From: CAZAKZ01 sp964485695
GTDB lineage: Bacteria; Planctomycetota; JAFGQW01
DNA: 6,228 nt
Assembly: GCA_964485695.1 (NCBI GenBank)
Contig: CAZAKZ010000237.1
Coordinates: 1 to 6,228, forward strand
Direction: 5' to 3'
Positions 1-6,174 of this stretch are shown in pieces. Each line of letters opens with the position of its first letter. Position 1 is the first letter of the stretch. The position numbers and the translations under genes were made by a program. The notes beneath the pieces were generated by a model, which had not been told where the DNA came from, searched no databases, and was given only the letters and a program-made list of their open reading frames with translations.

Positions 1-52
1 GGGTGATCCATCGACTCAGCTTACCACCGGTCCGGTTAAATGGATACCCCAG
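1..52. repeat. Left copy of a 52-bp perfect inverted repeat
   Basis: The first 52 bases, beginning GGGTGATCCATCGACTCAGC and ending GATACCCCAG, are the exact reverse complement of 6175-6226. The match stops at base 53, where A faces A instead of T. The repeat contains a GC-rich core of overlapping palindromes (ACCGGT, and CCGG-T-CCGG with one central base). It starts at the first base of the window, so it may continue further left. A perfect match of this length is far beyond chance. It could be a transposon terminal repeat, the edge of an IS present in two orientations, or a multicopy repeat at which an assembly stopped. No family was recognised with confidence. Confidence 0.95.
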
Positions 53-526
53 AACAGCCGAAATTCTGGAGGATATGGGGATAGAGCCGCAAGCCTGAGG
101 ACTCTTGTCTCCCGAAAAGTCCAACCTGCCCTCCAGCTGGAATGTCTCGTTTTTTTCAAATACCTCGAAACCGCCTCCCCTCCGTTTCGACCTACCCGCC
201 GGATACATGTTTTCGGGATATCCTTCACCAGAAAAAGAATCACCATGTCCGGCAGAAATGGAAAGACACTCAGCACCAGACCGGACACTCTCGCGCGTAA
301 CTTCCTGGAGAACTGGATGAAGATACTGCTCGAGCATCCGGGGAAAACGTATCTTTTCTCCTGCTCGGTCTACCGTCTTGGAAAAAATATCTTACACCCC
401 ACAAGATTGACGCCGGATCGGTAGATCCTCTTCTGGTCCACGCCCATAGGGCGTGGGTTCAGGAGCGCAGTGAAGCTGGCGGTCAATCCTGACACTTGCC
501 TCGAACAAGGCTCGCGTTGCCCCCCA
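53..526. other. Noncoding region downstream of the operon, no convincing gene
   Basis: This stretch of about 470 bp lies between the left repeat and the stop codon of the PPC gene. It looks less GC-biased than the genes. I see short open frames only: 142-300 plus (52 codons), 245-424 plus (59 codons, product ending in LTPDR) and 16-288 minus. None has a good Shine-Dalgarno or a recognisable domain. No tRNA, rRNA or CRISPR-like repeat is apparent. The one clear structural element is the hairpin at 438-456. Confidence 0.6.
438..456 (-). terminator. Strong 8-bp hairpin after the operon, possible terminator without a U-tract
   Basis: CCACGCCC (438-445) and GGGCGTGG (449-456) form a perfect 8-bp GC-rich stem with a 3-nt loop (ATA). 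It begins about 70 nt past the TAG stop of the PPC gene, where an operon terminator or a 3'-end stabilising structure would be expected. Continuing on the minus strand the next bases are ACCAGAAGAGG, so there is no U-tract and it is not a canonical Rho-independent terminator. It could act as an RNA-stability hairpin, or be a binding site for a dimeric protein. The plus-strand side also lacks a T-run. Confidence 0.4.
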
Positions 527-2992
527 CTACGCCCCGCGTCGATCCACGATCTCGATGGGGAGGGCGGGCAGAACGCCGATGGTGTAGCGCTGCTTCCGGT
601 TCGAAGCCTTTCCGCCTTTCCTTCTTCTCGGCACGGACTCCCGGTAGATCTCCACGATGAGGTTGTCCGCGTAGCCGACGGGCAGGGCGCCCTTCTCGAC
701 CTTCAGCCGGAAGGCCAGGCCCCGGAGGGCGAGGCTCACATCCTGGAGGGTCACGCCCGCGGGTGGATCCTTGAGGGCCAGCTTGATGTTTTTCAGCTGC
801 CGGCCTCTCCAGCCCTTGATCCGGACCCGGGCCGTGCCGCCGGCCGGGATCAGGACCGGCAGGTCGCCGGCCACCTCGATGGAGGGCGTTCGCCACCGCA
901 CCGGCCGGACCGCGACCCGGAGCTCCTGCGACGGAACGAGGTGCCGGTAGAGGAACGCCTGCATCATGTCCTCGGCGGGGACGATGCGGTGGCTGACCGT
1001 CTTCCCGTGGACCTGCGCCCGGCCTTCCAGCTCCAGGGCGATGGACGGACCGTCCACTTTGCGGGGCGCCTTCAGGGTTATGCGCACGTGGTCGCGGCCG
1101 GCGGGGATCCGCCCGCCGCTGATCTCGAATCCGGGTGCGTCCTTCGCGGCCACTTCGATCTCGCCGTTGAATCCGTCCTTTCGCAGGACGTGGACGTGGA
1201 TGGGAACGATGGCCCCCCCGCGCATGTTCAGGCTGGAAGGCGTCATGCGGAGAGCGAAATCAGGCTGCGGGGGCGTGATTCGAAGGCGATAGCCGTGGGC
1301 TCCGCTGCCCTGATGCTGCGAATCGGACAGGTGCACGTAGTAGGTCCCGTCCCCTGGCAGCTCGGCCATGAGATAGGAATCGGCATGGTGGGTCGTGAGC
1401 CCCACGATGTCCTTGTGCAGGTGGCCTTCCTTTACCACGTGGTCGTCGTTCCAGGCCAGCATGCGGCCCGAGGAATCGGTCAGGCGCAGGAGCGAATCGA
1501 CCGGGGAGTTCAACCGGCGGCCGTGGACTTCGGCCACCACCTTTCCTCCCTTGAGACCCTGAAAAGAGAATACATCCACGTCGCCGGCCTTGCCGATGCG
1601 GCCGTTGATGATCACGGGGAGGTCGACGGCCTGAGCCTTTTCAGGGGTGCCGTTAAATTCCCTTTCATTGCATTCCGGCAGCGAGTCGACGGCATACGTC
1701 ACGGCATTCGAGAGCCCCTTCTTTCCCATGAAGCTCGCCGTCCGTATGAAGGTACCGCCGGCCCCGGTATCCAGAGGCAACCGGGTCCGGGGGAGGTTCC
1801 ACCCCTTGACCGACGCAACGGCCTTGACGCCCTCCCTGCCGCCCAGCGGGAACATCTGGGTGATGAACGGTTGCTCCCCCACGGTGATCCGGTAGACGAA
1901 ATCCTCCCGCCCGCGATAGATCGCATCGCGGATCTCCAGTTCATACTCGCCGTCTTGCGGAATCCAGCACAGGAGGATCGGATCGGGGTGGAAGCGGTAA
2001 TCGTCTACAAAGGCCACCTCCTTGCCCTCGGCATCGTAGAGGGCCAGCGTCGCCTGGAACCAGCCGGGGACGGCATCGGCCAGGTACGGGATCAACTTTC
2101 GCGCCTGCGCCTCGATGACCAGCCGCTGACCGTGCCGCGCTCTGAACCGGAAACGATCCACGTCTCCGGGCAGGACCTGCCCGTTGAAGACCACCGGCAG
2201 GTCGTGGGGTTTGGCCTTCAGCAGGCCGCGCAGATCGGGAAGGCCCTGCAGCCTGGGCAGATCGGGAAGGGCTTTCTGGTTGTTGGGTTCCAGCTCGCAG
2301 ACCTCCGGAAACACGCCGACCTTGAAGACCATGGGATTGGTGAGGCCGGCAGGGGTGGCGATGCGAAGCTCCCGGTCTCCGGGGGGCGCATCCGCATCGA
2401 CGGTGACCTTGATCAGCACCCACTCGGCGAGCTGGCGGTTCAGCTGCCGCTTTCCCCGCGTGCTCTGCAAGGACGCCACGACGTGCACCAGTTCTCGAAG
2501 GCTCTTTCTCTCCATGTCGTAGAACAGCGGGTGGTCCGGGACCTTCACCTCTCCCGTTGTCGCGTTGGATCGCTTCCCAGGCGTCTTTGCATTCTCGGAG
2601 TCGGGCTTTTTCCTCGATGGACGAGCATCTCTGGACCGGGGTCTCCGCCGCTGATTCCGTCGCGCTGCGGGGCGACTCACCCCCATCTCGGCCAGTCGCT
2701 TGTCCGAGACCTCCCTGATCTGCTTCTGGAGTGCCTCCCGCTGGTCTCTGTTCAGATTCCTGAGAGGTCTCATGTATTTGATGACCGAAGCGCGTACGCC
2801 CGCCCCGGAAACGTAGACTTCCCTGGCGCCTCGAAGGTACTGGCCTGCGACCGTTACCCGAAAGGCGGTACCTTGCTTGCCGCCGCCGGGATAGAGGTAG
2901 CCGATGTGTGCTTCGCGCACTCTCGACTGACCCCACGCAGTCGCCGCGGACAGCGCGAACGCCACGACGGCCAGGATCCGGATCAAAGACAT
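527..2992 (-). CDS. Secreted PPC / Ig-like multidomain protein of PVC type
   Basis: Probable exported non-enzymatic protein of 821 aa that may bind polymers or partner proteins at the cell surface; exact function unknown. Residues 1-21 form a Sec signal peptide (MSLIRILAVVAFALSAATAW, cleavage near AWG-Q). Residues 32-73 (GYLYPGGGKQGTAFRV...) and 189-231 (KVTVDADAPPGDRELRIATP...PEV) look like the two halves of an IPT/TIG-like Ig domain. They are separated by about 115 residues of charged, helix-prone sequence with a very basic stretch at 108-145. CELEPNN (232-238) introduces the first PPC-like domain (about 265-372); a second spans about 458-573 (GDVDVFSFQGL..., DGTYYVHLSDS). Residues 575-821 appear to be beta-rich Ig-like sequence. 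The ATG at 2992 is preferred over a GTG at 3013, because AAGGAG sits 7 nt upstream of the ATG and the signal peptide then starts properly. It is the last gene of the operon, 17 nt after the DUF1501 stop. Confidence 0.88.
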   Translation of the reverse strand: MSLIRILAVVAFALSAATAWGQSRVREAHIGYLYPGGGKQGTAFRVTVAGQYLRGAREVYVSGAGVRASVIKYMRPLRNLNRDQREALQKQIREVSDKRLAEMGVSRPAARRNQRRRPRSRDARPSRKKPDSENAKTPGKRSNATTGEVKVPDHPLFYDMERKSLRELVHVVASLQSTRGKRQLNRQLAEWVLIKVTVDADAPPGDRELRIATPAGLTNPMVFKVGVFPEVCELEPNNQKALPDLPRLQGLPDLRGLLKAKPHDLPVVFNGQVLPGDVDRFRFRARHGQRLVIEAQARKLIPYLADAVPGWFQATLALYDAEGKEVAFVDDYRFHPDPILLCWIPQDGEYELEIRDAIYRGREDFVYRITVGEQPFITQMFPLGGREGVKAVASVKGWNLPRTRLPLDTGAGGTFIRTASFMGKKGLSNAVTYAVDSLPECNEREFNGTPEKAQAVDLPVIINGRIGKAGDVDVFSFQGLKGGKVVAEVHGRRLNSPVDSLLRLTDSSGRMLAWNDDHVVKEGHLHKDIVGLTTHHADSYLMAELPGDGTYYVHLSDSQHQGSGAHGYRLRITPPQPDFALRMTPSSLNMRGGAIVPIHVHVLRKDGFNGEIEVAAKDAPGFEISGGRIPAGRDHVRITLKAPRKVDGPSIALELEGRAQVHGKTVSHRIVPAEDMMQAFLYRHLVPSQELRVAVRPVRWRTPSIEVAGDLPVLIPAGGTARVRIKGWRGRQLKNIKLALKDPPAGVTLQDVSLALRGLAFRLKVEKGALPVGYADNLIVEIYRESVPRRRKGGKASNRKQRYTIGVLPALPIEIVDRRGA
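2231..2270 (-). repeat. Partial 27-bp direct repeat in the PPC gene
   Basis: CAGATCGGGAAGG occurs at 2231-2243 and again at 2258-2270, a spacing of 27 bp or nine codons. The protein shows the matching repeat LPDLPRLQG / LPDLRGLLK (residues 242-259), in the linker between CELEPNN and the first PPC domain. It is in frame and looks like a local duplication that has since diverged. Confidence 0.7.
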
Positions 2993-2999
2993 GGGCCAG

Positions 3000-3005
3000 C
3001 TCCTT
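3000..3005 (-). promoter_or_regulatory. Shine-Dalgarno of the PPC gene, decides its start
   Basis: On the minus strand AAGGAG lies 7 nt before the ATG at 2992-2990. The alternative GTG at 3013 overlaps the DUF1501 stop (GTGA) but would place this site inside the coding region and add seven residues, including a tryptophan, in front of a normal signal peptide. The ATG is therefore the better start. The site lies between the preceding stop and the start, consistent with reinitiation or coupled translation. Confidence 0.8.
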
Positions 3006-3009
3006 GAAG

Positions 3010-4338
3010 TCACATGATCTCTTTCAGGCGCCCGCTACCGCCCTCCGATTTCGGCATGACCTTCACCTTCAATCCCCTCGGATTCGGCATCGTGCCTTCG
3101 GGATCGATACCGAGCAACTGGTAGATGCTGCCGATGAGGTCCTGCGGGTAGACCGGGCGCTTCGCCACATCCGTACCCTTTTCGTTCGAGGCCCCGACGA
3201 CCCGGCCCCCCTTGAATCCGCCGCCCGCAACCACGGCGGAGAAGCACTGCCCGAAATGCGACCGGCCCCCGTTCCAGGGCGGATTCCACTGGACCTTCGG
3301 ACCCCGGCCGAACTCGCCGCCCCACCAGATGATGGTGCTGTCGAGGAGGCCGCGGTCGGCCAGGTCCTGGAGTAAGGTTGCCATGCCCCTGTCCATTTCA
3401 GGGAGTTTTCGGCGCATGATCTCGAAGTGCTGCTTGTGGGTATCCCACCCCCTGTAATTGATGGTGATGTAGGGCACGCCGTGTTCGACCAGGCGGCGCG
3501 CCATGAGGCAGGACTGTCCGAAGGTGTTTCGGCCGTAGCGTTCCCGGAGTTCTTTCTTTTCCTGCGACAGGTCGAACAGCTTCCGGGCGTCGCCGAACAT
3601 CAGGTCGTAGGCCTTCTCCTCGCACTTGTCCAGCTTCTCGAAGTGCGGATTCTTCGGTATTGCCTTGCCCAGGGAATCGAGGTCGTGGAGCAACTTGCGG
3701 CGGCTGCGCTGACGGCTGTCGGAAATGCCTTTTGCGACGATTCCCTCCACGGCGAAGGGGGTTCTGTTCGGATCGCCGCCGGTGGCGAACGGCTTGTGTT
3801 TCGGTCCCAGAAAACCCGCCTCGGAGAACCTCCCCTGGGGCTGGGTCATCACGATATAGGGAGGAACCAGGCCCTTGTACCCCTGGCCATATCCCTTGAA
3901 AGACGACACGACGGCACCCACACAGGGATAGACCAGCCTCCCGGGCATGCGCCCGGTCTGCACCATGTAGGACGCCGTTTCATGAGCGTTGATGCCGTGG
4001 GTCATGCTGCGGATGATGGAGTACTTGTCGGCCTGCTTTGCCAGAAGGGGCAACGTCGCATTGAGCCGGATTCCGTCCACGTTGGTGGCGATCGTCTTGT
4101 CGAGGGGGCCGCAGTAGTCGTAGCCCGCGTTCGGCTTGGGATCGAATGTATCGATATGGGACGGACCGCCCCACATCCAGATCTGGATGACCGACTTGGC
4201 ACTGGCTTTCAGTTCCGCAGCGGGGGAGCCCGCCCAGAGTTCGGCGGGATCGATGAGGGCCAGCCCGGCCGCTCCGAAAAGACCCCGTTTGATCATTTCA
4301 CGCCGGGTCATGTCGCTTGTTGCGTGCTGTCCGTTCAT
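3010..4338 (-). CDS. DUF1501 family protein, Tat-exported, sulfatase/phosphatase-like fold
   Basis: A 442-aa protein of the DUF1501 family, which is common in planctomycetes and thought to be related to the alkaline phosphatase/sulfatase superfamily; its substrate is unknown. The N-terminus has a twin-arginine motif (TRREMIK, residues 11-17) followed by a hydrophobic GLFGAAGLALID, so it is probably exported folded by the Tat system, with cleavage near residues 36-38. Family motifs in order: MWGGPSHIDTFDPKP (55-69), SMTHGINAHETASY (111-124), YRGWDTHKQHFE (295-306), WWGGEFGRGPKV (338-349), GGRSHFGQCFSAVVAGGGFK (357-376) and a C-terminal YPQDLIGSIYQLLGID (397-412). Aspartate and histidine residues in these motifs are candidate metal ligands by family analogy. 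Length is typical of the family. The ATG at 4338 has AGGGGA 7 nt upstream; the internal ATG at 4311 has none. It is the second gene of the operon, 54 nt after the DUF1549/DUF1553 gene, a pairing seen repeatedly in PVC genomes. Confidence 0.93.
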   Translation of the reverse strand: MNGQHATSDMTRREMIKRGLFGAAGLALIDPAELWAGSPAAELKASAKSVIQIWMWGGPSHIDTFDPKPNAGYDYCGPLDKTIATNVDGIRLNATLPLLAKQADKYSIIRSMTHGINAHETASYMVQTGRMPGRLVYPCVGAVVSSFKGYGQGYKGLVPPYIVMTQPQGRFSEAGFLGPKHKPFATGGDPNRTPFAVEGIVAKGISDSRQRSRRKLLHDLDSLGKAIPKNPHFEKLDKCEEKAYDLMFGDARKLFDLSQEKKELRERYGRNTFGQSCLMARRLVEHGVPYITINYRGWDTHKQHFEIMRRKLPEMDRGMATLLQDLADRGLLDSTIIWWGGEFGRGPKVQWNPPWNGGRSHFGQCFSAVVAGGGFKGGRVVGASNEKGTDVAKRPVYPQDLIGSIYQLLGIDPEGTMPNPRGLKVKVMPKSEGGSGRLKEIM

Positions 4339-4353
4339 GGGGTTTTCCCCTTT
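4339..4353 (-). promoter_or_regulatory. Shine-Dalgarno of the DUF1501 gene inside a small GC hairpin
   Basis: On the minus strand the ribosome-binding site reads AAAGGGGA, with 7 nt between its AGGGGA core and the ATG. The same bases form GGGG-AAAA-CCCC (4350-4339), a 4-bp GC stem whose 3' arm touches the start codon. If it forms, it would hide the Shine-Dalgarno. The ribosome-binding role is well supported; regulation by the hairpin is inference. Confidence 0.65.
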
Positions 4354-4392
4354 CTTGCTGGCGACGGCCTGAAGAGTTGCCGGTCAATCCGC

Positions 4393-6012
4393 TCAATGCC
4401 GGTATAGAAACTCCTTGGTATTGATCAAGGCCCACACGAGATCGTTCGTGGCATTCCTGACGTTCTTGACCTCGCTATTATAGTATCTTTCCATGGTAGC
4501 CCGCTCAACATCCGTCGGGTAGCGGGACAGAAGGGCAAGGTAGATCGAGGTGACCAGCCGGCGGCGATTTCCTCTTGCGCTTCTGACGAGCCTGCGCAAC
4601 TTCCTGCCACGTTCTATCTTTTGCTGCACGTGGGTTGAATTGAGCAGGTGCAAACGCTGAGCGTCCGAGGGATTGTTGTTTCGTTCGGATTCCAGGCCTG
4701 TGTCGCGCGCGGGGCGGCCGAACATTTCCAGAAACTTGCTGGTGATGCTCCCGTCCGCCAGCTCGATGGTTCTGCGTGCTTCCGGGATGAAGGTGAAAGG
4801 CTCCGGAATGGCGCTCGTGTAGCGCTCCGTTGTACCGGAGATCTTGCACAAGGCGTCGACGAGGACTTCGGCGTCCAGCCGTCGGACCGGGTAGTGCGCG
4901 AACAGCGCCTCGGCCTCGGGATGATCGGTCCGTGGAATCGGGGACTGCTGGTAAGTGCGGGAGTTGAGGATGAGGCGGTAGATGTGCCGCAGGTCGTACC
5001 GGGATTTCACCAGCTCCTTCTCCAGATAGGCAAGTAGCCGGGGATTCACGGCGGGATTGTCCGGACGGATGTCATCGGGTTCATGGATTATTCCGCGGCC
5101 GAGCAGCCAGGACCAGATGCGATTCACGATGGTTCGATTGAACCACGGATTCTTCCGGGAGATCAACCAGTCGGCAAAGACGTACCGGGGGTCCTTGCCC
5201 GGCGGGATCCGGACCGCAGCGCCGTCGGGAAACACGGCCTTCAACGGCTGGGTGGGTGCTGGATCCAGATGGACGATCTCTTCCTTCCATTCGGCCGTCT
5301 TCTTGTACGCCACACGCGTGAAGAACGCTGTGAGGCCGCGGCGGCGGGCTTCCGGCCACTTTCCCAGGCGTACTCCCATGAAGGTCAAGGCCACCGCACC
5401 GGCGATGGCGGAAGGCTTTCTGCCCTGGATCGCACGGTAGAAGTTGACCGGCGGATTGCGGAAATTGCTCCCGCTCGATGTCAGCAATTCGCGAGCGAAC
5501 TGGTCGTAAGATTTGTTATTCCGGATGGCGTCGTGGATCCAGCGATGGTAGGCCTGCACGACGTTGGGCCACAGGTTGATCGGGAACTCGGCCTTGACCC
5601 GGAGCAGATCGCACCACTTCAGCGACCAGTAGTCGGCGAACTCATCGCGTTCGAACAGGGCATCGATGAGTGCGGCGCGTTTCTCGGGATTCCGGTCCTC
5701 CAGGAACCGTCGGGCCTCGGTCGGTTCCGGCAGCGTGCCGATCACGTCCAGGTAAACGCGCCGGAGGAAGATCTCGTCCGAGCTTGGATTCGCAGGTGTG
5801 ATCTTCTTCTTGCGCAAGGCAAGCGTCACCAGCGTGTCGATCCTGTTCTTTGTCTTGTTCTTTGTCTTGGTCCCCGCCGTACGGAAGCTGTCGCTTTCAA
5901 ACGGCTCCACTGCCTGGCACTGCACCCGAGAGGCGCTCAGGAGCATCGCGAAGACGGCGGCAACCAGGAAGGCTCCGGGTATCGGGTTGGTGAAGTTATG
6001 TTCGTCCTGCAT
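4393..6012 (-). CDS. DUF1549 + DUF1553 (PSD1-type) exported protein, compact form without heme motif
   Basis: A 539-aa exported protein combining DUF1549 and DUF1553, domains often found on planctomycete proteins fused to cytochrome c modules; the reaction is unknown. Residues 13-27 are hydrophobic (GAFLVAAVFAMLLSA), probably a Sec signal, though the N-region (MQDEHNFTNP) carries no basic residue. DUF1549 spans about 57-225 (RIDTLVTLALRKKKI, SSDEIFLRRVYLDVIGTLPE, YHRWIHDAIRNNKSYDQFAR). DUF1553 spans about 275-539 (PRYVFADWLISRKNPWFNRT, NRIWSWLLGRGI, YRLILNSRTYQQS, and a terminal ALINTKEFLYRH). The whole protein has only three cysteines (32, 134, 389) and no CxxCH, so it cannot attach a c-type heme. 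It is shorter than many family members, which reach roughly 700-1000 aa, but both domains look complete. An in-frame TGA lies 9 nt upstream, so this ATG is the first possible start; no good Shine-Dalgarno precedes it. First gene of the operon. Confidence 0.92.
   Translation of the reverse strand: MQDEHNFTNPIPGAFLVAAVFAMLLSASRVQCQAVEPFESDSFRTAGTKTKNKTKNRIDTLVTLALRKKKITPANPSSDEIFLRRVYLDVIGTLPEPTEARRFLEDRNPEKRAALIDALFERDEFADYWSLKWCDLLRVKAEFPINLWPNVVQAYHRWIHDAIRNNKSYDQFARELLTSSGSNFRNPPVNFYRAIQGRKPSAIAGAVALTFMGVRLGKWPEARRRGLTAFFTRVAYKKTAEWKEEIVHLDPAPTQPLKAVFPDGAAVRIPPGKDPRYVFADWLISRKNPWFNRTIVNRIWSWLLGRGIIHEPDDIRPDNPAVNPRLLAYLEKELVKSRYDLRHIYRLILNSRTYQQSPIPRTDHPEAEALFAHYPVRRLDAEVLVDALCKISGTTERYTSAIPEPFTFIPEARRTIELADGSITSKFLEMFGRPARDTGLESERNNNPSDAQRLHLLNSTHVQQKIERGRKLRRLVRSARGNRRRLVTSIYLALLSRYPTDVERATMERYYNSEVKNVRNATNDLVWALINTKEFLYRH
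5845..5868 (-). repeat. 12-bp perfect tandem duplication inside the DUF1549 gene
   Basis: GTTCTTTGTCTT (plus strand) occurs twice head to tail. In the protein it gives the repeated tetrapeptide seen as TKTKNKTKN (residues 48-56), just after the signal region and before the DUF1549 domain. The unit is a multiple of three, so copy-number change would keep the frame. It looks like a replication-slippage product in a linker. Confidence 0.85.
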
Positions 6013-6018
6013 CTTGAG

Positions 6019-6048
6019 TCAATCGTGGAACGTATCCTGGGTATTCAT
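6019..6048 (-). other. In-frame mini-ORF (MNTQDTFHD) just upstream of the first gene
   Basis: A nine-codon frame ATG...GAT-TGA lies in the same reading frame as the DUF1549/DUF1553 gene and is separated from its ATG by only two codons (CTC AAG). It could be a chance ATG, a short leader affecting translation, or the original N-terminus cut off by a nonsense change. No strong Shine-Dalgarno precedes it. Coding status is doubtful. Confidence 0.15.
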
Positions 6049-6064
6049 GATGATCTCGCCCACC

Positions 6065-6070
6065 AGTATA
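6065..6070 (-). promoter_or_regulatory. Possible -10 box upstream of the operon
   Basis: TATACT on the minus strand matches five of six bases of the sigma-70 -10 consensus and lies about 50 nt before the first gene's ATG. The region where a -35 box should be is a G-rich tract preceded by TAACTT, a poor match to TTGACA. A factor-assisted promoter is possible. Promoter rules in PVC bacteria are poorly known, so confidence is low. Confidence 0.22.
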
Positions 6071-6174
6071 CCCCCCTTCCCCCACCAAGTTACGTCCCGA
6101 TTCCTTTTTGTCTCATCGTCCCTTCAGGGCAAGATTCCGAAGCCAGGGTCCGGTACCCGGGCGAAAAGGACCGA

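Noticed and set aside
16..288. Minus-strand frame of 90 codons ending in the left repeat
   Set aside because: It lacks a Shine-Dalgarno and a domain, has a composition typical of noncoding translation, and stops inside the repeat.
245..424. Small plus-strand frame of 59 codons in the left noncoding region
   Set aside because: The stretch NFLENWMKILLEHPGKTYLF looks mildly protein-like, but there is no clear Shine-Dalgarno or known family, and codon choice is unlike the operon genes. Noted only as part of the region description.
425..500. Possible tRNA or small structured RNA around the hairpin at 438-456
   Set aside because: Only one strong stem is present. There is no cloverleaf pattern, no T-loop GGTTCGAATCC-like sequence and no CCA end.
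470..3007. Long plus-strand open frame (845 codons) opposite the PPC gene
   Set aside because: It is in exact codon register with the PPC gene, so its openness follows from that gene's avoidance of TTA, CTA and TCA. Its product is Asp/Gly/His/Arg/Pro-rich with no domain, while the minus-strand product has a signal peptide, a Shine-Dalgarno and recognisable domains.
3010..3013. GTG start of the PPC gene overlapping the DUF1501 stop (GTGA)
   Set aside because: A 4-nt overlap is a common operon junction, but the AAGGAG 7 nt before the ATG at 2992 and the normal signal peptide from there make the ATG the better start.
3427..4407. Plus-strand open frame of 326 codons opposite the DUF1501 gene
   Set aside because: It is the same register shadow effect; the minus strand encodes an intact DUF1501 protein with all family motifs.
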